Positions 50,383 to 62,603 of a DNA stretch of 64,000 nt are shown piece by piece. The notes under the pieces were generated by a model. That model made no database searches. It had not been told where the DNA came from and was given only the letters and a program-made list of their open reading frames with translations. The position numbers were made by a program, and so were the translations under genes. The stretch is taken from contig NZ_JABBYG020000001.1 in assembly GCF_012935325.2 (NCBI RefSeq), forward strand, positions 1,054,001 to 1,118,000. Direction: 5' to 3'. This DNA comes from Paenibacillus sp. PL91. Lineage in GTDB: Bacteria > Bacillota > Bacilli > Paenibacillales > Paenibacillaceae. Numbering within the stretch: position 1 is the stretch's first letter; each line of letters starts with the position of its first letter.

Positions 50383-53017
50383 TCAACTGGAATGTATTAA
50401 CGTCACTTCTTTTTTGAAGATGACTTTCGCCTTCCCGCCGAAAGGATTAAGCAGCGACGCTTGTATGACTGCTGAGCCGTTTGCGACATAATTTGGAATA
50501 GATATGTTTCCATTCATTTTCACGTTCACATCGTTGCTCCCGGATACTTTTGTCCATTTCAGGACGACGGACGGAATCTCAATGCCGAGCACCTTGAGCC
50601 TATATTCGTGCTTCTTGCCGTTTGCAGTTATTTTCACTGTCTCCTCCGCTTCGGAACGGATAAAAGCAACGATTAGCGAATTAATGGCAGGCACGTCATA
50701 TTTCAATTTCACTTGGAAGTTATATACCGTCGACCTTACGTCTTCAGGTTTAACATCAAGTTTGTACAGCATTTCGCTGAGCGCATACGTATCTCTATCA
50801 TCCAACACTACTGCCAGCGCTTTGCTTAAGACTGCATTAATTCGATCCGTATTAGCGACCAGTGCCGCAAGTTCTGTCGGTTTCATATCCTTCAGGATAT
50901 TGCGGACGGTACCTTCTATCCCTCTTACATGGCCTCCGTCGCCAAAAAATAGGATGAGGAACTCGTCCATCGATCTTTTGGTTGGCCTCCGGCCGCTGCA
51001 ATCGTCTTCAGCGTTGCTATGAATTCCGGATTTGTCCGAATGGCTTCCAAATCGGTCAACTGTGGATCATAACGCATCGAACCAACAGCCTTGACGATTC
51101 GGAACATGCTGCTCTTTAGCTCGGTCTGGTCAACTGATGCCGGCAGCTTTGGACTGATTTTGTTCCATAAAGGATCAATCAGCGATTGGTTGTCCGTATC
51201 GTCCAGCCCCGTGATTTCATTGCGCAGATTTCGTACGTCCTGTATGTCCGCTGGATCGCCAGCAATGAGGGCGGAATGAAGCTTATTAAGCCAATTTAAG
51301 GCTAAACTTGACGTCCTCACCGTCACAGACGGTCCATCCGTTGTCCAGTTGCCATCCGGCAGCCCTGACTCCACCTTAAAGATGTATCTAGTATCCGGCT
51401 GCAGTCCCGTTACATCAAAAGAATGGACGTTTTCGTTCACCGTATCTAGGAGTTCCCCGTTCTTATATATCCGGTAACCCTTGCTCTCTCGTGCGGCCGA
51501 CCAGGTTAAGGTAAGTGAATTCCGCCCGATATTCTCTGCCTTAAAGCCGCTTCCTTCGGGCCATACAGATAGCTGGACAGTAAAGCTGTCGGAATGTTCC
51601 ACTATATTTCCTTCTTTATCCGCAGCAAGGATCAGAAGGGTATGAGAACCGTTCTGCAATCCAGAGGCTGACGCGGTAATGATCATCGACGCCGCATCAT
51701 AGCTGGATTCCAGAATTTGATCGTTAACTTTGACGACTAGCGAAAAGGGATCCACCCCTGAATCAGAATCCGTAATGACAGCAGATAGGTTCGGATTGTT
51801 CACGGTTACCGTCTCGCCTTCCGAAGGAAATACGTTGCTGATCGTTGGCGTCGTCGTTTCTTTTTTTAACGCAAATAACGTACTGCCAATCATTCCAAAT
51901 GCTTGCCCGTCCAGCTGTATCAGCCTCAATTCGGATGTTCCGATTTCGACTGGATCACTTTTTCCGTCAGCCTTATATTTACGAAAATAAAGTCTGTTTT
52001 CGTTAAGAAAAGCGACGTCTCCGTTTTCGGCCAAATATGCGATCTTACTAGGACTTCCGGTGTTTGTAACCTGTTGCTCTTGACCGTCAGGAGCGCGAAG
52101 CCATAGCTGCTCTCCATTCATCTCTGGACGGTTGTAAACCACCCAGCCTTGATTTAATTGGTAATCCGTACCTCTTACGGGCGACCTTGCCTCGCTTATG
52201 ACCTTATCACCATCGGGTCCACGCAGCACCAAAGAACATGTATCAAAGGAAGTAGTGTCTTTGCAAAATAAGGTGTACTGACCATCTGTTATGGATGTTA
52301 GAAGAGCTTGGTCGGCTTATCATCCAATGGAGTAACAGTGCCCTTGACGTATTTATACATACCTTTGTTGGTATTAAAATAGACCTCGCCATTTTCAGTT
52401 AGAACAAAATTCCCGAAGTGTTCTCCCGGTGTCGGCATTGGAATGATTTCGTTTGTCCCGGACTCCAAATTTCGTAAAATGAGATCCTGATAATTACCAT
52501 CCTCTGGATTGACATTTCTCTCGTGGATAAAGAGTGCATAGTTTTGGTTTACTACGGGTACGTCGAATTTATTGCATCTATGTTCATTAAACCAACAAGA
52601 GGAAGAGGAATAAACATAGGAAGGGGAATAAAATTTCCCTAAATATTCGAGATTGCCGTCTCTCCACTCAAATAAGCCGGTGAAGGCACCCGGTCCATCC
52701 AACAATCGAATAGCCAGTATAGCTCCATGTGAAGTCAATAAGCCATATTCAACTCTATTACCGTATTCAACTCCATTTACTACGAAATGATGATTATAGG
52801 GAACCGATATTACTTTACCTGATTTTCGGTCTTTGATACCTAGCTCATATAATATTTTTCCCGTGCTGACATCCATAATATCACCGTTCACCGTGTCAAC
52901 CAGGCGGAGCCACTCGCTTCCGACGCTCTGTTCTGCATAGGATGACAGAGGGACAAACAGTAACACAAGCATACCTGTAATGAGCAAATATTGAACTTTC
53001 AATCGCAACCTTTTCAT
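50383..53017 (-). pseudogene. Large secreted protein with Ig-like and fibronectin III domains, two frameshifts
   Basis: Three frames join into one ~870-residue exported protein. Frame 1 (53017-52298) has a Sec signal (MKRLRLKVQYLLITGMLVLL) and a beta-propeller-like region (VLTENGEVYFNTNKGMYKYV). Frame 2 (to 50925) continues from LLTSITDGQYTLFCKDTTSF through an Ig-like segment (ISNVFPSEGETVTVNNPNLS) and an FnIII domain (SLTLTWSAARESKGYRIYKN, GLQPDTRYIFKVES). Frame 3 (from ~50970) gives a C-terminal beta domain. Shifts lie at ~52300 and ~50965. The start is the ATG at 53017 (MKRLRL) behind GGAGG. Function unknown; likely cell-surface. Confidence 0.8.
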
Positions 53018-53094
53018 AATTGCCATTGCCTCCTTTTACTTCATATATCCAATTTTATAAAATTATTCATATCGAATACTAATGTAACATCAAG

Positions 53095-53175
53095 GTCTCG
53101 TTTTGAATATATTGATGATAGCGTATTATTGCCCCCGCCTACATGGGCAGAGAATATATGGCTGGAGTGGTAAGT
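53095..53175 (+). other. Possible C-terminal gene fragment
   Basis: The plus strand reads FEYIDDSVLLPPPTWAENIW, LEW and TAA, coding-like but without a start. Unrecognised. Confidence 0.3.
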
Positions 53176-53196
53176 TAAATAATGCTGTTGGAGTTT

Positions 53197-53402
53197 TTAC
53201 GAATGATTGATTGAATGCCGAGAGATTTGGCGGAGCGTAACGGGGGTAATATTACGCGTTATTTGAAAGGAAACAGACGTATATTGCCATGGTATCCCTT
53301 CGTCAACAAATTTTGCGTCACACTTAAAAAGGTATTCCAATTCATAAAGTTCAGGGATTGTAATTGTTACTACCTTCACATCGCATAATTTTTCACTACA
53401 TT
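53197..53402 (-). other. Possible gene fragment
   Basis: The minus strand reads SEKLCDVKVVTITIPELYEL, then EYLFKCDAKFVDEGIPWQYT; an in-frame TAA lies just upstream and there is no ribosome binding site. Probably a remnant; family unknown. Confidence 0.3.
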
Positions 53403-53433
53403 AATAATATCATGAGGATATATGCACAGCGCT

Positions 53434-53510
53434 AAACTAAACTTCAGTTAGCGTAGTGAAGGACTACCAAGCGGCAGCCCTTTTCGCATTTAACTATCGT
53501 TTTCCAAGTG
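53434..53510 (+). repeat. Dispersed intergenic repeat
   Basis: TTCAGTTAGCGTAG, hairpin AAGGACTACC / GGCAGCCCTT, then TTTAACTATCGTTTTCC. Confidence 0.75.
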
Positions 53511-53571
53511 AGAAAAAACGAATTATATAACGTTCTCCGGTAAATTAATTTTAGTGAAGCTTGAACATATT

Positions 53572-54096
53572 TCATGGCTTCGATATTGTGTAGTACCAGT
53601 TTAGAGCATTTCTTTCTAGTTCTTTAACAAACGCATCTTTACCATTCATATAAGCTTCAATGTCCCTGGGAAACCGTTTAGAGAGACTTTCTTTTAAATC
53701 TCCATATACATTTGCTACATCAGAATGCGTTCGAAGGTAATTCCTTACCGCTAAATGGCGAGTAATATCTTCCTTATTATCCTCTTGAAATACATGCACT
53801 TGATGCGTGCGATTATTCCCGCCCTTCCGAAAATATCTTCTTCCTTTCATGCCAAACTCACCCATACATTCGTATCCCTGATCTGTCATTTGTTCATTAA
53901 AAGAATCGATTTTTTTGATATCTTTTGCTACTGGCATAATATCAATGACTGGTTTGGCTTTTAACCCTGGAACAGACGTGCTCCCTATGTGATAAATATC
54001 AATTAACTCATTACCAAAAATATCCTTTATTTTTCGAGACTCCTCGTTAAACTTTTGTTTCCAATTTACATTGTATTCTGTAACCAAAACATTCAT
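53572..54096 (-). CDS. GrpB/UPF0157 family protein (nucleotidyltransferase-like)
   Basis: A 174-aa protein with the family signature IYHIGSTSVPGLKAKPVIDI near residue 35-55 and YRYFRKGG-like and HLAVRNYLR motifs. The fold is nucleotidyltransferase-like (GSxxVPGLxxKPxID); in some bacteria it is fused to dephospho-CoA kinase. Biochemical role unproven. Monocistronic. Confidence 0.92.
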   Translation of the reverse strand: MNVLVTEYNVNWKQKFNEESRKIKDIFGNELIDIYHIGSTSVPGLKAKPVIDIMPVAKDIKKIDSFNEQMTDQGYECMGEFGMKGRRYFRKGGNNRTHQVHVFQEDNKEDITRHLAVRNYLRTHSDVANVYGDLKESLSKRFPRDIEAYMNGKDAFVKELERNALNWYYTISKP

Positions 54097-54338
54097 CTAA
54101 TTAATCTCCTTTGCGACCTGTTAGGCATTGCATCCTCTTCCTACTATATGGTAATTCCTTCTCCTAAAGCAATAACACATTGGTCAAAAAATACGCCATA
54201 TTCTACTTTTTATTTTAACTTCTGTTTGTTAAGTAACTGTTCCAATTTCCATTTCCTGTCCTGATTCTCTCCCACGTTTTCAAATATCCTTAATAACCTT
54301 GATTTCATGTTATATCCATCACTGTTTGAAGTCAGTCA

Positions 54339-54380
54339 TCATTAACGCAAACTGCCCGTTAGCTTAACGCCCAGCAGTTC
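54339..54380 (+). repeat. Dispersed intergenic repeat, short copy
   Basis: TTAACGCAAACTGCCCGTTA then GCTTAACGCCCAGCAG, similar to the copy at 8082 (CTTAATGCCCAGCAGAC). Confidence 0.6.
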
Positions 54381-54543
54381 ATCTCTACAAAAACCGTTAT
54401 AAAGATATGCAAAAGCCAAAGAAGATTTCATACCTTACTTCCTTTACGAAGATTACAATAATACAACATATCGAATGACTTAAGATAACAAACCGTAGTT
54501 ATAATAGAAACCGAACATAGAAAACAAGAGGAGTTGAGAGATT

Positions 54544-56022
54544 TTGAAATTGAAACGTAAGGCATTGCCAATGTTGGCAGTGACTGTTCTAGCCACAGCA
54601 GCATTAACTACGCAAGGTTTTAACAATGGCTTCAAGACACCAACTGTGGAAGCAAAATCGATTAACAAGAACATTTCTTGGCTCGCAGGCGATCATCATG
54701 TTCATAGTGAATGGAGTGTCGGATGGAACAATGCTACGAATCCGCCAACCCCTATCAAAGGCGGAGATGCCATTTATCCGATAACTAAAAATGCTCAAAT
54801 GGCAGAGTCATACGGATTGGATTGGATGGTCTCCACTGATCACGGCGGCCCGAACCATTCGAAAGTAAATTTAGAGCAAGCTTATCCCGAAGTCCTCAAA
54901 GCCCGTGAAGCTGTTCCAGGCCTGACTTTATTCTATGGTATGGAATTTGATACTCCACAAGCTGATCACAGTTCATTAATCATTCCGAAGAATGATCAAG
55001 AATCACAAACGCTTTATGATATCGAAAGTAAATTTAATAAACGTGATCCTTTTCCTTCTGATCCGAATCGGGATACGGAATCCAATATGATCGATGCCTT
55101 AAACTACATGAAAAATTTAGCTGAGCCTCCAGTTCTTTTTGCGAACCACCCTGCACGCTCAGCCAGTGGAGCAAGCGTTTGGGGCCAGGATACACCGCAA
55201 GAGTTCCGAAACTGGAACGATGCAGCACCAAATGTATCCGTTGGTATGGAGGGAGCACCTGGTCACCAGGCTGGTGCGATCAATTCAGACGGCTCCATCG
55301 ATCCAAATGGCAGTCGTGGCGGATATGGTAACTTCGCAACCATGGGCGGTTTTGATCAAATGAGCGCTAAAGTGGGCGGTCTTTGGGATTCCATGTTGGG
55401 TGAAGGAAGGCATTGGTGGGTCACATCCACTTCGGATTCTCATGTCAACTGGCGTGATGGTGGCAGCGACTTCTGGCCAGGAGAATATTCTAAAACCTAT
55501 GTGAAGGCAGAGAATACTCATGCGGATATCTTGGACGGATTGAGAAATGGACACGTGTTTGTATCAACTGGAGATCTAATCAATGAATTGGATTTTGATG
55601 TGAAATCTAACGGCAAAAGCGCGAGCATCGGCGAAACATTAGATATCAAGAAGAGCGGAAAAAGCGATGTTTCGGTTACTATCACATTCAAAGACCCGAA
55701 CGCCAAGAATAGTCATGGAGATAATCCGAAAGTCAATCGCGTGGATCTTATCGTTGGTGACGTAACAGGTAAAGTGGAAGACCGTTCCACGGCCGTAAAC
55801 CCGACTACGAAAGTCGTAGCCAGGTTCGAGAATGGCGATTGGAAGCAAAATGGCGAGTATATTACAATCACGTATAAATTAAAAAATGTGGACAAGGATA
55901 GCTACATTCGAGTTCGCGGAACGAATACCAGTGAACTTGAACCAAGTCTTGACCCTAAAGGTGAAAACCCATGGACTGACCTTTGGTTCTATTCCAACCC
56001 TATCTTCATGAGTGTGAAATAA
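54544..56022 (+). CDS. Secreted PHP-type metallohydrolase (CehA/McbA-like)
   Basis: A 492-aa exported protein. Sec signal peptide (residues 1-~38, ending TVEAKS), then a PHP-like metal-dependent phosphoesterase domain with the ligand motifs GDHHVHSEWS, STDHGGPNH, FANHPAR and STSDSHVNW (residues ~48-320). A C-terminal beta-sandwich of ~150 residues follows. It would hydrolyse phosphate or carbamate esters outside the cell. The TTG start at 54544 is supported by GAGGAG ten bases before it and a TATAAT -10 at 54500-54505. A HupE-like gene follows ~100 bases later behind a terminator. Confidence 0.9.
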   Translation: MKLKRKALPMLAVTVLATAALTTQGFNNGFKTPTVEAKSINKNISWLAGDHHVHSEWSVGWNNATNPPTPIKGGDAIYPITKNAQMAESYGLDWMVSTDHGGPNHSKVNLEQAYPEVLKAREAVPGLTLFYGMEFDTPQADHSSLIIPKNDQESQTLYDIESKFNKRDPFPSDPNRDTESNMIDALNYMKNLAEPPVLFANHPARSASGASVWGQDTPQEFRNWNDAAPNVSVGMEGAPGHQAGAINSDGSIDPNGSRGGYGNFATMGGFDQMSAKVGGLWDSMLGEGRHWWVTSTSDSHVNWRDGGSDFWPGEYSKTYVKAENTHADILDGLRNGHVFVSTGDLINELDFDVKSNGKSASIGETLDIKKSGKSDVSVTITFKDPNAKNSHGDNPKVNRVDLIVGDVTGKVEDRSTAVNPTTKVVARFENGDWKQNGEYITITYKLKNVDKDSYIRVRGTNTSELEPSLDPKGENPWTDLWFYSNPIFMSVK

Positions 56023-56047
56023 GAATAAATCACTGTAATGGTTGTGG

Positions 56048-56080
56048 ACGAGGAGTCATTAGATCAATAGGCTCCTCGTC
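56048..56080 (+). terminator. Terminator between PHP and HupE-like genes
   Basis: GACGAGGAG / CTCCTCGTC stem with a 15-base loop, followed by TTACCATTTT. Confidence 0.75.
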
Positions 56081-56118
56081 TTACCATTTTGAACGAACAA
56101 AAAGGATGTGTCATAGAA

Positions 56119-57201
56119 GTGAAGTTTAAATGGTTATTCCTAATACTAAGCCTTGTTCTCGTAATCGTGGCACCTGTTGTGAGCGCACACAGCAGTAACA
56201 GTGAGGGCTATTCTACGATAGAAGTTCAAGACCAGAAGATCAACTATCGCCTCCAGCTCGATATCATTGAGTTAAGCCATGCCATTGGATTCGAGGTGGA
56301 TGAACAGAAAATTGAAAATCTTGAAGAATTAAATAAAATCATCACTCAAAACACGGTTCAAATCCAACAATATTTGGACACTCATATTCTGGTTTATGCA
56401 GATAGTCATCCCGTTGAAGGAATAATTAATCAAGCCATTGTGACACAGGTAAATGATCGACCGTTTACTGATATCATGCTTTCCTACTCCGTTAGTGAAA
56501 AACCTGAAAATTTGATTGTTGATTACAACGCGTTTTTTGAAGACAGTGATCCGAGTCATGCGAACATGGCAAAGGTTCAATTAAACGAGAAACAACAGGA
56601 ATTTATTTTTACCTATGAAGTCAGAGAATTGAATCTTGGAGAGATGAGCTTTATTACCCAAGCGAAACAGTTTCTTTCGTTAGGTTTAGAACATATCTTC
56701 ACTGGTTATGATCATATCTTATTCGTTATCAGTTTACTCATTGGAGCCAAAACAATCCGTCATATCTTTTACTTAGTCACGTCATTTACGGTTGCCCACA
56801 GCATCACGCTTGCCCTAGCAACATTAAATATCGTTCAATTGCCAGGAAAGCTTATTGAATCAGCAATCGCGTTAAGCATAATCTATGTCGCACTCAAAAA
56901 CATTTTTCATCCCGAATCCAAACATGCTCCCTGGATTGCCTTTGCTTTTGGATTAATTCATGGTTTTGGGTTTGCAGGAATCTTGTCAGAACTAAATTTA
57001 GGTGGAAGCCATCTTGCTGCATCTCTCTTGTTTTTTAACTTGGGTATTGAAATTGGGCAGATCCTTATCGTGTCTTTGGTTTTTCCACTGCTTCTCTTCA
57101 TAAGTAAACGCTGGGTTAGCGCAAATAAGTGGTTCATGCCCAGTGTATCGGTTGTAGTGTTACTCTTTGGTTTCGTATGGTTTGTTCAAAGAGCATTTTA
57201 A
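56119..57201 (+). CDS. HupE/UreJ-like membrane protein with extracellular N-terminal domain
   Basis: A ~360-aa protein: signal peptide (WLFLILSLVLVIVAPVVSAH), a ~160-residue extracytoplasmic domain, then six to seven helices with the HupE signatures GLEHIFTGYDHILFV and FAFGLIHGFGFAG (His-rich, likely metal-binding). HupE/UreJ proteins are presumed nickel or cobalt permeases; this long form lies beyond any hydrogenase or urease, so the metal is unknown. The GTG at 56119 follows AAAGGATG; an in-frame TTG at 56089 is an alternative. It may serve the upstream metallohydrolase (inference). Confidence 0.85.
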   Translation: MKFKWLFLILSLVLVIVAPVVSAHSSNSEGYSTIEVQDQKINYRLQLDIIELSHAIGFEVDEQKIENLEELNKIITQNTVQIQQYLDTHILVYADSHPVEGIINQAIVTQVNDRPFTDIMLSYSVSEKPENLIVDYNAFFEDSDPSHANMAKVQLNEKQQEFIFTYEVRELNLGEMSFITQAKQFLSLGLEHIFTGYDHILFVISLLIGAKTIRHIFYLVTSFTVAHSITLALATLNIVQLPGKLIESAIALSIIYVALKNIFHPESKHAPWIAFAFGLIHGFGFAGILSELNLGGSHLAASLLFFNLGIEIGQILIVSLVFPLLLFISKRWVSANKWFMPSVSVVVLLFGFVWFVQRAF

Positions 57202-57226
57202 TTAACAAGAAGATTATCTGAATTTT

Positions 57227-57265
57227 AAAGCCTTCTGATGTGTTATCAGTAAGGCTTTTATTATT
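57227..57265 (+). terminator. Terminator after HupE-like gene
   Basis: AAAGCCTT / AAGGCTTT stem with an inner CTGAT / ATCAG, then TTATTATTTT. Confidence 0.85.
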
Positions 57266-57505
57266 TTATTTTCTTTCGCAATGATAAATCCAATAGCAGC
57301 AGAAGTTGATCGGGTTCACGTTAGTTGAATTCCGTCTGTCCTATCGATTGTACTTACATCCTAATGTCGTAGCCAACAATTTTATTTCTATCTGTGTCGA
57401 TGTAAATACCGATGGATTTTAGTAAAGGGTCAAAATTAGTCTTGAATAAGACCCGAGCCTTATTTCTAGACTTGTCTTTGGATTCTTTCATCCCATTGTC
57501 ATAAT
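57266..57505. other. Intergenic region, no gene recognised
   Basis: It contains a GTTCACGTTAGTTGAAT half of the dispersed repeat at 57313-57330 and nothing else I can name. Confidence 0.4.
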
Positions 57506-57605
57506 GGAACTATCCCTACTATCCTGTCCGTTAGCTCAATAAAATGAGCAGGCCACCGCAGCGCCTGCTCATCAATGTGTTATTCAAGTATCGTTACCCG
57601 TTTCT
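57506..57605 (+). repeat. Dispersed intergenic repeat
   Basis: GGAACTATCCC...CTGTCCGTTAGCTCAAT, a perfect 10-bp hairpin (ATGAGCAGGC / GCCTGCTCAT, 57544-57572), then TTCAAGTATCGTTACCCGTT. Confidence 0.8.
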
Positions 57606-57612
57606 ATAGTGG

Positions 57613-58350
57613 CTAGGCCCTCTTCTTTCGGATTTGAAAATCTAAAATGGACTGATAAAGAAGCAGCTCATTGAAATCAGGCCACATTTCATCAGTGAAC
57701 CAAAGTTCAGTATGTGCCGACTGCCAAAGCAAGAAATTGCTCAACCGTTTCTCGCCACTTGTTCGAATCAGCAAGTCAGGGTTAGGGTTCTGTACTGTAT
57801 AGAGGAACTGTTCAAACTCTTCCTCTGTAATTTCTTCCCCTTTTTTGGTTTTCAGTATCGATATTACAGATTGAATTATATCGCTCTTCCCTCCATAATT
57901 CATTGCGAAATATACCTTTAATCCAGTGTTTTCTTCAGTCTGATCTACGACTTTACACATGGCTTCCTGAGTTTCTTCCGGAAATTTAGAGATATCTCCA
58001 ATGAAAAAAACTTTGATATTGTTTTTATTTAACTCACGAACGTTTGTGTCTTGAACAAACTCGTTCACTAAACTAATGATATAATCCACTTCATCTTTAG
58101 GTCTCTTCCAATTTTCCGTAGAAAAAGCGTATAACGTTAGAGATTCTATTCCGTTATCGTTACACATGCTTATAGTTTGCCTCATTGTTTGCATTCCGGC
58201 ATAGTGGCCAGCAGACCTCGGAAATCCTCTGCGTTTCGCCCACCGACCGTTCCCATCCATCATAATTGCGATATGTTTTGGAAGACGGCTACTCCAATCA
58301 ATCTTTCGTTTGAGATTAGCTTTAGTTCGATTCAGACCAAACCACTCCAT
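57613..58350 (-). CDS. uppS: Isoprenyl (cis-polyprenyl) transferase, UppS-like
   Basis: A 245-aa enzyme that elongates farnesyl diphosphate with isopentenyl units to make polyprenyl carriers for cell-wall glycan synthesis. The catalytic Asp32 (MMDGNGRWAKRRG), the STENWKRPKDEVDYI helix and the C-terminal RTSGEKRLSNFLLWQSAHTE are present. GGAGGGGCGAG precedes the ATG at 58350. It stands alone, away from cdsA/dxr, so it may be a second copy beside the housekeeping uppS. Confidence 0.93.
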   Translation of the reverse strand: MEWFGLNRTKANLKRKIDWSSRLPKHIAIMMDGNGRWAKRRGFPRSAGHYAGMQTMRQTISMCNDNGIESLTLYAFSTENWKRPKDEVDYIISLVNEFVQDTNVRELNKNNIKVFFIGDISKFPEETQEAMCKVVDQTEENTGLKVYFAMNYGGKSDIIQSVISILKTKKGEEITEEEFEQFLYTVQNPNPDLLIRTSGEKRLSNFLLWQSAHTELWFTDEMWPDFNELLLYQSILDFQIRKKRA

Positions 58351-58404
58351 TTTCTCGCCCCTCCACTCCACAGTACAAGTAACCACCCTTATATTACCAT
58401 GATT

Positions 58405-58495
58405 GGAACTAATCTGCCCGTTTGCTCAACGAGGCTGCCGTTTCATGCCGGCAGCCTCGTTCTGGTGAATGTTAAGCTATAGTTCCCCGTTAGCG
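58405..58495 (+). repeat. Dispersed intergenic repeat, best-preserved copy
   Basis: GGAACTAATCTGCCCGTTTG, a perfect 13-bp hairpin AACGAGGCTGCCG / CGGCAGCCTCGTT (58428-58461), then TTAAGCTATAGTTCCCCGTT and AGCG. Confidence 0.85.
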
Positions 58496-58665
58496 TATCA
58501 AAATTTTACCGTATCTTTATTGAGTTGAAATTTATGATAAATGTTCATATGGATTTGGGTTTAGAGAATCCTACATCCCCTGAAGCAATCAAAACTTTTA
58601 TCCATGACAGGTTGCATTTAATGCCGTCCATTATGAGAAAGGCTATTACTTGACGTATTCAGCCA
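58496..58665. other. Short intergenic region downstream of rph
   Basis: No gene or clear terminator seen. Confidence 0.4.
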
Positions 58666-61260
<2,595 letters not shown>

Positions 61261-61319
61261 TCAAAATCTCTCCTAACCATTAAATTGAGAAAACATTTGA
61301 CAAGAGTTTACCGGCATGG

Positions 61320-61334
61320 TACACTTAGAGTGTA
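61320..61334. promoter_or_regulatory. Palindrome upstream of rph
   Basis: TACACTTAGAGTGTA has perfect 6-bp arms around TAG, 60 bases upstream of the rph start. On the minus strand it overlaps a possible -35 (TTTACA). The binding protein is unknown. Confidence 0.45.
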
Positions 61335-61543
61335 AATTGAAATAGTTATGTCCATGTAGATTTCCGAAGCGTAATCTGATTATATCATCGTGTCTGTTTA
61401 TATGCAATATTAAAGAACCTGATAGAACTACACAGGTTCTTTTTTGATTTCCCGCCATCTACATCAAAAACCATGGTTCGAACCGAATTCGTCACTGCAT
61501 AGTACCCCAGCGGCTGAGCCGCTAATTGATGAATAATGTCTAA

Positions 61544-62485
61544 TCATTCTGCTATCTCCTCCTTTTTCAAATCAAGCCACTCGACTTCAGCTGTGGTTAG
61601 TGGAAGATTCATAGCCAGTACCGAGTCATGAAGCTCATCCGGATTGCGCGGTCCGATGATCGCGCATGTCGGGAAGGGTTGATGAAAAACATAAGATAAT
61701 GAAATTTGTATCGGTGATACCTGTTTCTGCTCCGCCAACTTCACTGTGCGCCGGTACCTCTCCCAGTTTTCATCGCTGTAATACACTCTTACCATTTCCG
61801 CATCTGAGAGATTGTCTGGTGAAAAATTGCCCGAGAAAAATCCGCCGGCCTGAGAAGACCATGACAGTAGTGTCAGTTGATTGCGCTCGTGCCAATCGCA
61901 GGTATCCTCGTCAGCCGAAACGCAGCCCTCCCATCTTGGTTCTCTTGCCTTGGCAAGACTCAGGTTCGTACTGCTAAAAGTAAAACCTACTAATTGATGT
62001 GCCGCCGCGTATTCATTTGCTTCCTGAATTCGCTGATAGGACCAGTTTGAAGAGCCGATTGCGCGAATACGCTTGCTCTCAAGCTGCTCATTCAGCTCCT
62101 CGATAATCGGTCCGACCTCTACGCTCGGATCATCTCTATGAAGAGCGTAGAGATCAATATAATCTGTGCCCAGCCTCTCCAGGCTCTCTGCCAGATCCTT
62201 CCGAATGGCTTGAGGGTTCACCCTTGGTCCTGGACTGCCGTCATCATGATGAGCGCCTTTAGTCATAATAACTACCTTTTCCCTTATCTTCTTCTCAGCT
62301 AGCCATTGTCCTAGAATTTGCTCTTTTCCTCTGTACTGATGGGCAGTATCAAACACATTGCCGCCAGCTTCAATGTAGGCATCGAGCATCAACCGTTTCG
62401 CTTCATCTAATACTCTAAGATCTCCCGTACCCATAATCAGTCGGGACATCGCCTTGTTCACACCTTGAATCATCATCGTTTTCAT
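61544..62485 (-). CDS. Aldo/keto reductase
   Basis: A 313-aa TIM-barrel NADPH reductase, related to YajO/Tas-like members. Tetrad: Asp and Tyr in VFDTAHQYRG, Lys in VVIMTKGAHHDD, His in LYALHRDD; the C-terminal cofactor loop is AIIGPRNPDELHDS. GAGGAGTG is seven bases from the ATG at 62485; the longer frame adds five codons without a site. Function inferred only at class level. Confidence 0.92.
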   Translation of the reverse strand: MKTMMIQGVNKAMSRLIMGTGDLRVLDEAKRLMLDAYIEAGGNVFDTAHQYRGKEQILGQWLAEKKIREKVVIMTKGAHHDDGSPGPRVNPQAIRKDLAESLERLGTDYIDLYALHRDDPSVEVGPIIEELNEQLESKRIRAIGSSNWSYQRIQEANEYAAAHQLVGFTFSSTNLSLAKAREPRWEGCVSADEDTCDWHERNQLTLLSWSSQAGGFFSGNFSPDNLSDAEMVRVYYSDENWERYRRTVKLAEQKQVSPIQISLSYVFHQPFPTCAIIGPRNPDELHDSVLAMNLPLTTAEVEWLDLKKEEIAE

Positions 62486-62561
62486 ATAATCACTCCTCAA
62501 TTATGCAGTTATTCTAAGCTTCCTTTTGAAATACTCGCAGCATTTTCAAAATAGTTAATAG

Positions 62562-62591
62562 AAAAGACCGCTCAGTTCAACCCGAGCGGCG
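62562..62591 (-). terminator. Terminator of the SLH gene
   Basis: On the minus strand GCCGCTCGGG...GAGCGGTCTTTTC: a 6-bp CCGCTC/GAGCGG stem, 10-base loop and T-run, 13 bases beyond the stop. Confidence 0.75.
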
Positions 62592-62603
62592 CTTCTATCT
62601 TAA

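Noticed and set aside
61306..61345. MerR-type promoter at the rph upstream palindrome
   Set aside because: The dyad is centred only ~3 bases after the possible -35, not near the middle of a 19-bp spacer, unlike the site at 25069.
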